Shown here piece by piece: positions 27,260-34,822 of a DNA stretch of 57,172 nt. Origin of the DNA: Bacteriovoracaceae bacterium (GTDB lineage Bacteria; Bdellovibrionota; Bacteriovoracia; Bacteriovoracales; Bacteriovoracaceae). The notes below the pieces were generated by a model. The model was given only the letters and a program-made list of their open reading frames with translations. It was not told the DNA's origin and searched no databases. The translations under genes were made by a program, and so were the position numbers. The stretch lies in the NCBI GenBank assembly GCA_947441615.1, contig CANEUH010000025.1, positions 1-57,172 on the forward strand, written 5' to 3'. How positions within the stretch are numbered: position 1 is the first letter of the stretch; every line of letters begins with the position of its first letter.

Positions 27260-28162
27260 TTAACCAAGAATGAATTTCGCCATTTTAAAAGTATTTGCAT
27301 GGGCCTCAACTGTTAGATTAATCGGGGAGGCGTAACCTCCACCGATGGCCATGGCAATCGGTTTATTATTGCTATAACTAAAAACGATTTTATCTCGCTC
27401 TTTAAGACCTTCTAGCGTTAATTCAAATGTTCCCAAAGTGTCTTCTTTTAAATTATCAACTCCGGCCTGATAGAAAATGATATCGTAATCAAAGTGAATC
27501 ATTGAGAGGGCCTTATTTAAGGCTTTTATATAATCCTCATCATTTGTTTTCTCTGGTAAAGCGACATCTAAATGTGATGGGATTTTTCGAAATGGATAAT
27601 TTTTTTCGCCATGAATACTAAGAATAAAAATATCCTCTCTTTTTCCCAAAATAGAGCTATTTCCATTTCCCTGATGAACATCAAGATCTAAAATCAAAAT
27701 CCTTTTTACTTTTTTAAGTTCAATAAGCCGAAGTGCGGCGACTGCAAAGTCATTAAAGACGCAATATCCCTCACCCCTGTCAGCATGAGCATGATGTGTT
27801 CCTCCTGCGAGAAGCGCAGAAAATCCAGTCCGAAGTGCTGATTCTGTGGCGGCCACAAAGCCTCCGGCAGAGGAATAGGATCGATTGAGTAATTCTGGAC
27901 TCCAAGTGAGACCAATTGGTCTTAGTTCTTTTTCAGACAACGTCTTATTCTTTAGTCCATAGACATAAGCTTTCTCGTGCGCTCTAAGTAGATCTTCATC
28001 TAATACCATTGGGGATTCATGGAGTTGATTGGGATGAATAATCCCGTCAGCCATGACTTTATCACGTAACATTCGGTACTTCATCATAGGGAAGCGATGT
28101 CCAGGTGGAAGCGGCACCTCAATGTGATCTGTATAATAAAAAGAGTAATTTTCCCAGGCCAT
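27260..28162 (-). CDS. Histone-deacetylase-family (HDAC/AcuC-like) amidohydrolase
   Basis: 300 residues. HDAC motifs are clear: HHAHADRGEGYCVFND, the zinc ligands in ILDLDVHQGNG (Asp, His) and the Asp of YQAGVDNL, then AIGGGYA. Bacterial members deacetylate acetyl-lysine, acetylpolyamines or acetoin-pathway proteins. It diverges from a methyltransferase of the protein-methylating kind. The ATG has no ribosome site but TCTAAT lies exactly 6 nt upstream with TTGACC 17 bp before it, predicting a leaderless mRNA. It converges on the thioesterase with a 1-bp gap. Confidence 0.92.
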   Translation of the reverse strand: MAWENYSFYYTDHIEVPLPPGHRFPMMKYRMLRDKVMADGIIHPNQLHESPMVLDEDLLRAHEKAYVYGLKNKTLSEKELRPIGLTWSPELLNRSYSSAGGFVAATESALRTGFSALLAGGTHHAHADRGEGYCVFNDFAVAALRLIELKKVKRILILDLDVHQGNGNSSILGKREDIFILSIHGEKNYPFRKIPSHLDVALPEKTNDEDYIKALNKALSMIHFDYDIIFYQAGVDNLKEDTLGTFELTLEGLKERDKIVFSYSNNKPIAMAIGGGYASPINLTVEAHANTFKMAKFILG

Positions 28163-28168
28163 AAGAGA

Positions 28169-28237
28169 ATTAGAACTAATTTCATCTTTGGGGTCAAGTG
28201 ATGAAGATTGAACAAAGACCTAAAGGATTGATATAAT
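28169..28237. promoter_or_regulatory. Divergent promoter pair, both predicted leaderless (HDAC / methyltransferase)
   Basis: Minus strand: TTGACC (complement of 28192-28197), 17 bp, TCTAAT (complement of 28169-28174), 6 nt, ATG at 28162. Plus strand: TTGAAC (28208-28213), 18 bp, TATAAT (28232-28237), 6 nt, ATG at 28244. All four hexamers are close to sigma-70 consensus, and neither start has a Shine-Dalgarno in range. Confidence 0.75.
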
Positions 28238-28243
28238 CAGTGA

Positions 28244-28909
28244 ATGTATAAGAATCCAGTTAAATATCCCACGATCGTAAAACAGAGAAAAATCGGAAAT
28301 AAACTCTTTGTTTTAGAGACAATAAGGGATTTAGATGAAGCAATTGATCTTATTTGTGAATCAATGTCTGAAGAAGAAAAGTTAGACCCTTTTGCAGAAG
28401 ATTTATGTCCCTATTTTGGCATCTTATGGGAATCATCTGAGGCCCTTTCGATTTATCTTTCAAAAAATTCTCACCTTGTAAAAGATAAAACTGTCCTTGA
28501 ATTGGGATGTGGGCTCGGACTACCTTCTCTTGTTTCAAGTCATCTCGGTGGAAAGGTCCTTGCGACTGATTTCCATCCTGATGTGGAGGAGTATTTTTTG
28601 AGAAACTGCCGTCACTCATCTCTGAATGTAGAATATAGAAGACTCAATTGGAGAGAAAATCTAACGAGTCTTGGGCAGTTCGATGTTGTTCTAGGTTCTG
28701 ATGTTCTTTATGAATCAAAGCATCCAGTAGAAGTGGCAGAAGGACTTTTAAAATTCGTGAATCCAGGAGGCATTATGGTTCTATCAGATCCTGGAAGAGC
28801 GTATGTTCAGCAATTTGTACGAGCGATGAATGAAAAAGGACTTAAGGAAGAAATGTCTTTTGTAACAGTTGAAACAAAAGACATTTTTATATTCAGATAT
28901 AAAATTTAA
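28244..28909 (+). CDS. Class I methyltransferase of the Methyltransf_16 / ETFB-lysine type
   Basis: 221 residues. Motif I is VLELGCGLGLPSL, followed by KVLATDFHPD, YRRLNWRENL and the family-typical FDVVLGSDVLYESKH and MVLSDPGR. Members of this family methylate lysines in proteins such as ETF-beta or act as NNMT-like enzymes. Paired divergently with an HDAC-family gene. A TATAAT box ends 6 nt before the ATG and no ribosome site is in range (AAGGA is 16 nt away), so the message is predicted to be leaderless. Substrate unknown. Confidence 0.85.
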   Translation: MYKNPVKYPTIVKQRKIGNKLFVLETIRDLDEAIDLICESMSEEEKLDPFAEDLCPYFGILWESSEALSIYLSKNSHLVKDKTVLELGCGLGLPSLVSSHLGGKVLATDFHPDVEEYFLRNCRHSSLNVEYRRLNWRENLTSLGQFDVVLGSDVLYESKHPVEVAEGLLKFVNPGGIMVLSDPGRAYVQQFVRAMNEKGLKEEMSFVTVETKDIFIFRYKI

Positions 28910-28978
28910 TTAGCTAAAGATTTGAGTGCAAAGGTAGAGTCCAAAGGCCATCATTGAAATCGTAAGTTTTAAAATCAT
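28910..28978 (-). CDS. 22-residue hydrophobic small ORF with strong Shine-Dalgarno
   Basis: On the minus strand AAGGAGGAG stands 2-4 nt before an ATG at 28978, opening a 22-codon frame that ends at TAA (28910-28912), immediately after the methyltransferase stop. The peptide starts MILKLTISMM, is mostly hydrophobic (one Lys, no acidic residue) and could span a membrane once. The ribosome site is among the best in the window, which is hard to explain if nothing is translated. It may be a small membrane protein or a leader peptide. It ends 107 bp before nothing else on its strand except the divergent-direction HDAC further on, so it is probably expressed alone. Confidence 0.55.
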   Translation of the reverse strand: MILKLTISMMAFGLYLCTQIFS

Positions 28979-29085
28979 TTCTCCTCCTTGAGAAATTATG
29001 GAGACAAATTTGATTCTAACTTAATTTTCTCTCTGCTTCCAATAGGAAAATTTGATCTAGATCAAGAATGTAAAATTGTCCGGTA

Positions 29086-29667
29086 TTAATATTTCACCGA
29101 GCAACCATAGGCCTTAGTGGTGTGAGCGCTTACTTTCTTACTTTGAATCATTTCATCTAAGGCCATGGAGACATAATTTTTTGCAACTGGAATAGATTCC
29201 ATGTCGGTATCTGCTTGGTCGTCGATGGCGCCTTGATAAGAAAGTTGACCATCTTTATTAATGATATACATATGAGGTGTCGTTCTAGCCTCAAATAACT
29301 TCCCGATTTTTCCATCTGAATCTAGAATCACGTCGGTTGCAAATGATTTATTCTCTGACTTATCCTTCAAAGCTTTCTCTTGATCAACATGTCCCTGCTT
29401 CCCAGGAGCTGAAGAGATCACAGATAACCAGACGACTTTTTGGTCAGTATATTTCTTCTGAAGTTTTTGCATATTTCCCGAATCATAGTGTTTACGAACG
29501 AAGGGGCATCCATGATTAAGCCATTCCAATACAATCACTTTGCCCTTAAAGTCAGAAAGTTTAATGACCTTCGATAGTCCTTTGGCCTCAAATTCAGGAA
29601 TTCTTTCTCCTGATTCAAATCCATATCCAGACACTGAGAATAATAAAAGGACAAATAAGCTCTTCAT
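29086..29667 (-). CDS. Exported thioredoxin-fold redoxin (AhpC/TlpA-like, single active Cys)
   Basis: 193 residues with a signal peptide (MKSLFVLLLFSVSGYG). The fold is thioredoxin-like (KVIVLEWLNHGCPFVRKHY ... RTTPHMYIINKDGQLSYQGAIDD). In place of CxxC there is GCPF, so only one active-site Cys is present, as in peroxiredoxin-like redoxins; a second Cys sits at the far C-terminus (YGCSVKY). Probably periplasmic thiol chemistry. A GGAG site precedes the ATG. No partner gene is adjacent. Confidence 0.85.
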   Translation of the reverse strand: MKSLFVLLLFSVSGYGFESGERIPEFEAKGLSKVIKLSDFKGKVIVLEWLNHGCPFVRKHYDSGNMQKLQKKYTDQKVVWLSVISSAPGKQGHVDQEKALKDKSENKSFATDVILDSDGKIGKLFEARTTPHMYIINKDGQLSYQGAIDDQADTDMESIPVAKNYVSMALDEMIQSKKVSAHTTKAYGCSVKY

Positions 29668-29835
29668 GGTGACTCCAGAAATTTATATCAAGATGAATAT
29701 TATTATTATTTCTCCAGTTCTCGCTGTCCACAGATGACTATTACACTATGCGAAACATGTCACTTTTTAAAGATAAAAGAGACTTTTTAGGCTATAGTTA
29801 ATTATTCAAATTTGATTTAGATATAGGGGTGCCCA

Positions 29836-30576
29836 GTGGGACGTAAATGGAACAACATTAAAATGAAAAAAGCCGCTCAAGATAAAGCGCGCTCACAAAG
29901 TTACACAAAAGTTTTAAGAGAAATTTTGATGGCAGTTAAAAATGCTGGCCACGCTGAAGTTGAAGCAAATTTCGCTCTGAAAATTGCTCTTTTGAAGGCA
30001 CGCCAATTTAATGTGCCTAAAGACAACGTAGATAAAGCGATCAAAAAAGGACTGGGCCAAGACGGTGCTCAAATTGAAGAAATTAATTACGAGGGATATG
30101 GTCTCGATGGAGTCGCAGTTTTTATTGAAGCCGCTACTGATAATCCAACTCGGACTGTGAGTAACGTTCGCTCATACTTTAATAAGTATGGTGGAAGCTT
30201 AGGTACGCCTGGGTGTCTTCAATTTGTCTTTGAAAGAAAGGCGACTTTTACTATCAAAGAAGAAAAACTTAAGGGCATGTCTACAGATGACCTTATGATG
30301 GAATTGATCGATTTCAACATTGACGATGTTGAAAGTGAAGATGGTTTTGTTACTGTTAAAGGTCCTGTTGAGGCCTATGGTGAGATCTATAAAAAACTTG
30401 AAGAGCTAAAGTTTGAATTAGAGGACTCAGGTCTCGAAAGACTTCCACTTAATACGAAAGAAGTTTCTAAAGAGAGTTTTGATAAAATTCAAAAATTAAT
30501 CGATGTCCTTGAGGGTGATGATGATATTCAAAAAGTTTATCATAACCTTGAATGGAACGAAGCTTTCGCAGAGTAA
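29836..30576 (+). CDS. yebC: YebC/PmpR-family protein (TACO1 homologue)
   Basis: 246 residues, GTG start at 29836 preceded by AGGGG. The N-terminus MGRKWNNIKMKKAAQDKARS and the block YEGYGLDGVAVFIEAATDNPTRTVSNVRSYFNKYGGSLG are diagnostic for YebC. Known as DNA-binding regulators and, more recently, as ribosome-associated factors that ease translation of difficult (proline-rich) stretches. It is followed after 23 bp by fabH. The usual ruvC neighbour is absent. Confidence 0.95.
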   Translation: MGRKWNNIKMKKAAQDKARSQSYTKVLREILMAVKNAGHAEVEANFALKIALLKARQFNVPKDNVDKAIKKGLGQDGAQIEEINYEGYGLDGVAVFIEAATDNPTRTVSNVRSYFNKYGGSLGTPGCLQFVFERKATFTIKEEKLKGMSTDDLMMELIDFNIDDVESEDGFVTVKGPVEAYGEIYKKLEELKFELEDSGLERLPLNTKEVSKESFDKIQKLIDVLEGDDDIQKVYHNLEWNEAFAE

Positions 30577-30599
30577 AGAATATCGCCAAAGGATTTACC

Positions 30600-31610
30600 A
30601 TGTATAATTCAGAGATTATCGGTTGCGGAATGTATGTCCCCCCTGGAGTCGTTACAAATCATGATCTTTCAAAAATCATGGAAACATCCCATGACTGGAT
30701 TGTTCAGCGCTCTGGAATTGAAGAACGTCGTTGGGTATCACCAGATGTGACGACTACCGATCTCGGATTAAAAGCTGCCGAAGAGGCGATCGCAAACGCA
30801 AATATCGATAAGAAGGAAATTGATTGTATTATTTTCGCTCATATTTCCCCTGATCACGATTTCCCAGGGAACGCATGTTTTCTCCAACCCAAATTGGGAC
30901 TCACAGAAATTCCGGCGATTGATGTTCGTCAGCAGTGTTCAGGGTTTATTTATTCAATGAGTATCGCTGATGCCTTCATTAAAACTGGTCAATATAAAAC
31001 CATTCTTGTTATTGGTGCAGAGATTCATTCAAAAGGTTTAGATAAGTCCACAACAGGAAGAGACGTTGCTGTACTTTTTGGAGACGGAGCTGGTGCCATT
31101 ATCATGAGAAGAACTGAAGTAAAGGATCCACTTAAAGATTCTTTCGTCTATTCAACTCATCTATTTTCTGAAGGACAAAACGCCAAAGAACTCTGGATAC
31201 CAGCTCCAGGTATGGCACTCGGTCCTAATAGAATGGACAATCAAATGATCGAGGCGAATCAACATTTCCCTTATATGAATGGCAAAAAAGTCTTCGCTAA
31301 TGCCGTGAGACGTCTCTGCGAATGCACGATGCTTGCACTTGATAAAAATAAGTTAAAACTTGAAGACATTGATCTTTTTTTATTTCATCAAGCGAATATG
31401 AGAATTAATCAAATGGTTGCTCAGGAATTAAAAATTCCTGAAGACAAGGTTTTTAATACGATCCAGAAATATGGAAACACGACCGCTGCTACAATCCCTA
31501 TTGGAATGGCCGAAGCTGTAAAGGCAGGAAAACTTAAAAAGGGAAGTCTTGTGGCCAGTGCAGTCTTTGGTTCTGGGTTTACCTGGGCGAGTTCAATCTA
31601 TCGTTGGTAA
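30600..31610 (+). CDS. fabH: 3-oxoacyl-ACP synthase III (KASIII)
   Basis: 336 residues from the ATG that follows AAAGGA; a longer frame beginning at 30552 would overlap yebC and is rejected. The catalytic triad is Cys113 (QQCSGF), His263 (FHQANMRI) and Asn293 (YGNTTAA). It condenses acetyl-CoA (or another acyl-CoA) with malonyl-ACP to start fatty-acid synthesis. FabH here is not in a fab cluster; it follows yebC. A FabH-like ketone or olefin role is a less likely alternative. A clear terminator follows. Confidence 0.93.
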   Translation: MYNSEIIGCGMYVPPGVVTNHDLSKIMETSHDWIVQRSGIEERRWVSPDVTTTDLGLKAAEEAIANANIDKKEIDCIIFAHISPDHDFPGNACFLQPKLGLTEIPAIDVRQQCSGFIYSMSIADAFIKTGQYKTILVIGAEIHSKGLDKSTTGRDVAVLFGDGAGAIIMRRTEVKDPLKDSFVYSTHLFSEGQNAKELWIPAPGMALGPNRMDNQMIEANQHFPYMNGKKVFANAVRRLCECTMLALDKNKLKLEDIDLFLFHQANMRINQMVAQELKIPEDKVFNTIQKYGNTTAATIPIGMAEAVKAGKLKKGSLVASAVFGSGFTWASSIYRW

Positions 31611-31616
31611 TTTATA

Positions 31617-31639
31617 GGCCAGCTTTTGCTGGCCTTTTT
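31617..31639 (+). terminator. Rho-independent terminator after fabH
   Basis: GGCCAGC (31617-31623), TTTT loop, GCTGGCC (31628-31634), then five T. It sits in the 32-bp gap between the convergent fabH and fumarase genes. Confidence 0.92.
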
Positions 31640-31642
31640 ATT

Positions 31643-32212
31643 TTATAGAACTGATTTAAGAATTTCTTTCGAGGATGCTTCTACTTCTTTATGAAGAGAA
31701 TTTCCATGAGCATCCATTGTGACGACGACTGGAAAATCTTCTACAGTTAATTCCCAAATCGCCTCTGGAAGTCCAAATTCTTCAAGATAAAGTCCATCAA
31801 CTGATTTAATTTTTTCAGCAAGAACTTGAGCTGCGCCACCCACTGCGTGAAAATAAACGCATCCATACTCTTTACAGGCATCTAAAGTCTTCTGACCCAT
31901 TCCACCTTTACCAATAACGCCTACAATTCCATGATCTCGAATCACTTCCCACTGATAAGGTTCTTCACGAATAGATGTCGTGGGTCCCGCTGCAGTTACT
32001 GTCCATTTACCAGTTTTTTTATCTTTCATTGTTACTGGACCGCAATGATAGATAATTTGATTTTTTAAATTAACCGGAGACTTGTTTCCTTCGTGAAGAT
32101 ACTTATGAACAGCATCTCGCCCGGTAAACAATTTACCTGTGATAAGGACCATGTCTCCAACTTTTAGTTCCCTAACGGCTTCAGGAGAAAATGGATAATT
32201 TAGTTTTTTCAT
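31643..32212 (-). CDS. Class I fumarate hydratase, beta (C-terminal) subunit
   Basis: 189 residues matching the beta domain of iron-sulfur fumarase / L-tartrate dehydratase: VGDMVLITGKLFTGRDAVHKYL, IYHCGPVTM, AAGPTTSIREEPYQ and GIVGVIGKGGMG. The two-subunit form (separate alpha and beta genes) interconverts fumarate and malate in the TCA cycle; tartrate dehydratase is the alternative. It lies 9 bp after the alpha gene in one minus-strand operon with AGGAG sites. Confidence 0.92.
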   Translation of the reverse strand: MKKLNYPFSPEAVRELKVGDMVLITGKLFTGRDAVHKYLHEGNKSPVNLKNQIIYHCGPVTMKDKKTGKWTVTAAGPTTSIREEPYQWEVIRDHGIVGVIGKGGMGQKTLDACKEYGCVYFHAVGGAAQVLAEKIKSVDGLYLEEFGLPEAIWELTVEDFPVVVTMDAHGNSLHKEVEASSKEILKSVL

Positions 32213-32221
32213 AGTTTACTC

Positions 32222-33193
32222 CTAATAAAGCCATTTCTTAATTGTGTTTTTCTTTGAATCCATAACAATACCCTGACGACGAAACGCCCAGCACATATAA
32301 GAGATTGAAACAAAAAATGAAGCGGGCACACGGTTGGAGTGGGTCATTTTGCAGGAGATGAGTGTGGTTTTACCACCAAATCCCATCGGCCCAATTCCAA
32401 GTTTATTACAGGTTTCAACAATTTCATTTTCTAATTTAGCTAATTCTGGAATTGAGTTTTTATCATCAAGTTTTCGAAGGAGTTGTTTTTTTGCTGCATA
32501 AGCTGAGTCTGCTCTGTCTCCACCAACACAAACTCCAAGTGCACCTGGTCCACAACCCTTACCTTGGGCCTTATAAACGGCGTCGATGACAACTTTACGA
32601 ACTCCCTCTAAATCTCTACCAGCTCCAAGAGTTGTATCTGGTAAAGAATATTGTGCAGAAACGTTCTCACACCCTCCACCTTTAAGGACAAGCTTCACTT
32701 CAACTTCTTTTTTATTTGTCTCATAAAAATGGATCGAAGGATGGCCTTCACCTAAATTTGTCCCTGCATTCTCACCTGTGAGAGAATTAACAGAGTTTTG
32801 GCGAAGATAACCTTTTTGAGTTGCCTGCACGACAGCTTTTTTTATTAATTCCTTAAATTCATTTTGAAAGAAACCTGGAGGATGATAAACAAAAAAGATA
32901 ACTGTACCCGTATCTTGGCAAAGTGGTTGAGATTTAAATTTTGCCAGATCCATATTGTCTTTGATGATATTCATGGCATAAGAGGCAGTGGTGTTTTGTT
33001 CCTCTTGAGTTCTTGCTTTCATAAGAACTTTTGCTACGTCGTCTGGAATGACAGTTGAAGTAATTCGAATCAGCTCAAGGAGAGACTCAATTGTCTGTTT
33101 CCTGGTGTCTAACTTTTTTACCGGGATTTTTTTTACCGTTTTTTTCGGCGCAGATTTCGCTTTTACTTTGGTTGATTTAACTTTCTTGGCCAT
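32222..33193 (-). CDS. Class I fumarate hydratase, alpha subunit with Lys-rich N-terminal tail
   Basis: 323 residues. The catalytic alpha domain starts near residue 30 and shows the cluster-binding Cys regions CQDTGTV, GGGCENVS and CNKLGIGPMGFGG. Before it lies an unusual tail, residues 1-28, rich in Lys, Ala, Pro and Val (MAKKVKSTKVKAKSAPKKTV). The start is secure: AGGAG lies 6 nt before the ATG at 33193. The tail looks like a histone-H1 or nucleic-acid-binding extension and is not part of ordinary fumarases. The enzyme carries an oxygen-sensitive 4Fe-4S cluster. Confidence 0.92.
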   Translation of the reverse strand: MAKKVKSTKVKAKSAPKKTVKKIPVKKLDTRKQTIESLLELIRITSTVIPDDVAKVLMKARTQEEQNTTASYAMNIIKDNMDLAKFKSQPLCQDTGTVIFFVYHPPGFFQNEFKELIKKAVVQATQKGYLRQNSVNSLTGENAGTNLGEGHPSIHFYETNKKEVEVKLVLKGGGCENVSAQYSLPDTTLGAGRDLEGVRKVVIDAVYKAQGKGCGPGALGVCVGGDRADSAYAAKKQLLRKLDDKNSIPELAKLENEIVETCNKLGIGPMGFGGKTTLISCKMTHSNRVPASFFVSISYMCWAFRRQGIVMDSKKNTIKKWLY

Positions 33194-33247
33194 GAGATTC
33201 TCCTATTCATTCTTGTTTATCTTAAACCTTGGGACCATGTTTTTAAA

Positions 33248-33276
33248 GTGAAAATCACCAAGTTTTTCTGTAGGAT
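33248..33276 (+). promoter_or_regulatory. Candidate promoter for chrA, -10 six nt from ATG
   Basis: TAGGAT (33271-33276) ends 6 nt before the ATG at 33283; GTGAAA (33248-33253) lies 17 bp upstream. The AGGA inside the -10 box could instead act as a weak ribosome site, so leaderless status is uncertain here. Confidence 0.4.
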
Positions 33277-33282
33277 TTTGGA

Positions 33283-34386
33283 ATGTTAAAACAAAAAATA
33301 TTCTGCTCTAAAACAGAGTTAGCTCTTCTATTTTTAAAGCTCGGTGTCACTGGGTTTGGTGGTCCAATTGCTCATATTGCCATGATGAGAGAGGAAATTG
33401 TTGTTAAAAGAACATGGCTTTCTGATCTAGAATTTATGGATCTTGTTAGTGCGACGAATCTTATTCCAGGTCCAAATTCTACAGAACTCGCCATTCACAT
33501 CGGACACAAGGTTCACGGATTGAGAGGATTAATTATTGCGGGTAGCTGTTTTATTTTTCCCGCCTTTATTATTGTTCTGACTATTTCGGTTTTATATTCA
33601 AATTTTGGAAAATTGCCACAAGTCGCGTCAATAATGCTTGGAATGAAGCCGATTATTATTTCAATAATTTTGTTGGCACTTATTGGATTTAGAAAATCAG
33701 CATTAACTCGATCATCTCAATACCTATCATTTTTATTTTCAATGCTATTAATCTGGTTTGGAGTAAATGAACTTTTGATACTGTTCTTATCCGGATTGAT
33801 GGCGATTAGACATTTTAAACTAACATCTATATCTCCACTTTTAATGTTTGTTCCATCTCTTATTAAAACAGTTAGCTCCCAATCAATCTTTTTTTATTTT
33901 TTAAAAATAGGCTCTGTTTTATTTGGTAGTGGATATGTACTTTTTGCTTTTATAAAGAAAGAACTTGTTGATGAAAAGATGTGGCTTTCAATGCAGCAGT
34001 TGATGGACGCTATTACTGTTGGGCAATTGACTCCAGGTCCGGTATTTACGAGTGCGACTTTTGTTGGTTATTTATTGAACGGTTATGAAGGGGCGGTAGT
34101 GGCAACAGTTGGAATCTTTTTGCCTGCTTTTCTCTTTGTTATAATCTCAATACCTATTTTAAAAACTTTCAGAAAAAATCAAACCTTCAGCGAAATTCTT
34201 GATGGCATAAACGCTGCTTCATTCGCTCTTCTCCTTTCTGTAACTTATGAGTTAGGAATTAAAAGCTTATTCTCTTTTTCAACTATATTATTATTTTTAC
34301 TTTCCTTTTTTATTTTAAAATATTCAAAGCTTAATTCCTCTTGGATGGTGTTCATTGGAGGATTTGTGGGCTACTATTTTTTATAA
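33283..34386 (+). CDS. chrA: Chromate transporter (CHR family)
   Basis: 367 residues, long-chain CHR protein with two homologous halves. The first half signature is FLKLGVTGFGGPIAHIAMMREEIV and LIPGPNSTELAIHIG; the second repeats as FLKIGSVLFGSGYVLFAFIKKELV and LTPGPVFTSATFVGYL. Around ten membrane segments. These proteins export chromate in the inner membrane, usually coupled to ions. No chrB regulator is adjacent. It is followed after 31 bp by an OsmC-family gene. Confidence 0.93.
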   Translation: MLKQKIFCSKTELALLFLKLGVTGFGGPIAHIAMMREEIVVKRTWLSDLEFMDLVSATNLIPGPNSTELAIHIGHKVHGLRGLIIAGSCFIFPAFIIVLTISVLYSNFGKLPQVASIMLGMKPIIISIILLALIGFRKSALTRSSQYLSFLFSMLLIWFGVNELLILFLSGLMAIRHFKLTSISPLLMFVPSLIKTVSSQSIFFYFLKIGSVLFGSGYVLFAFIKKELVDEKMWLSMQQLMDAITVGQLTPGPVFTSATFVGYLLNGYEGAVVATVGIFLPAFLFVIISIPILKTFRKNQTFSEILDGINAASFALLLSVTYELGIKSLFSFSTILLFLLSFFILKYSKLNSSWMVFIGGFVGYYFL

Positions 34387-34417
34387 TTGTTTAGAATGGA
34401 TATAAAGGATAATAAAA

Positions 34418-34822
34418 ATGCATCAAATGAAAGTTGCTTATCTTGGCGAATTAAGAACTGAAGCTGAACATCTGGATTCAAAAAATGTTATTTTAACGGA
34501 TGCGCCAAAAGACAATCAAGGTATGGGCGAAGCGTTTTCTCCGACTGACTTAATGAGTACTTCACTTGCCAGCTGCATGCTTACTATTGCGGCGATGAAG
34601 GGGAGGACTCTTGGGATTGACCTTCAAGGAGTAACGGTTGAGGTTCAGAAGAAGATGCAGGCAGGGCCTCGGAAGGTTTCTGAGATAGTTCTTCGCTTTG
34701 ATTGGATGGGGCTGGATCAGAGGATTTCTCCGGAGCACTTGGAGATCCTAAAGGAAGCTGCTCTGAATTGCCCGGTGGCGCTGTCTTTGGATTCTTCGGT
34801 GAAGAAGACGATGATTTGGTAG
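34418..34822 (+). CDS. OsmC/Ohr-family peroxiredoxin-like protein
   Basis: 134 residues with the two redox Cys of the family, LASCMLTIAAMKG and LNCPVALSLD. OsmC proteins reduce organic hydroperoxides. AAAGGA precedes the ATG at 34418; a second Met at codon 4 is possible. From 34584 on the gene overlaps the tail of the minus-strand subtilase for 239 bp. Before the overlap Lys, Glu and Gln codons are almost all A-ending; within it they are almost all G-ending (AAG seven times, AAA none), a switch coinciding with the antisense frame. The protein motif pattern stays intact. Confidence 0.9.
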   Translation: MHQMKVAYLGELRTEAEHLDSKNVILTDAPKDNQGMGEAFSPTDLMSTSLASCMLTIAAMKGRTLGIDLQGVTVEVQKKMQAGPRKVSEIVLRFDWMGLDQRISPEHLEILKEAALNCPVALSLDSSVKKTMIW

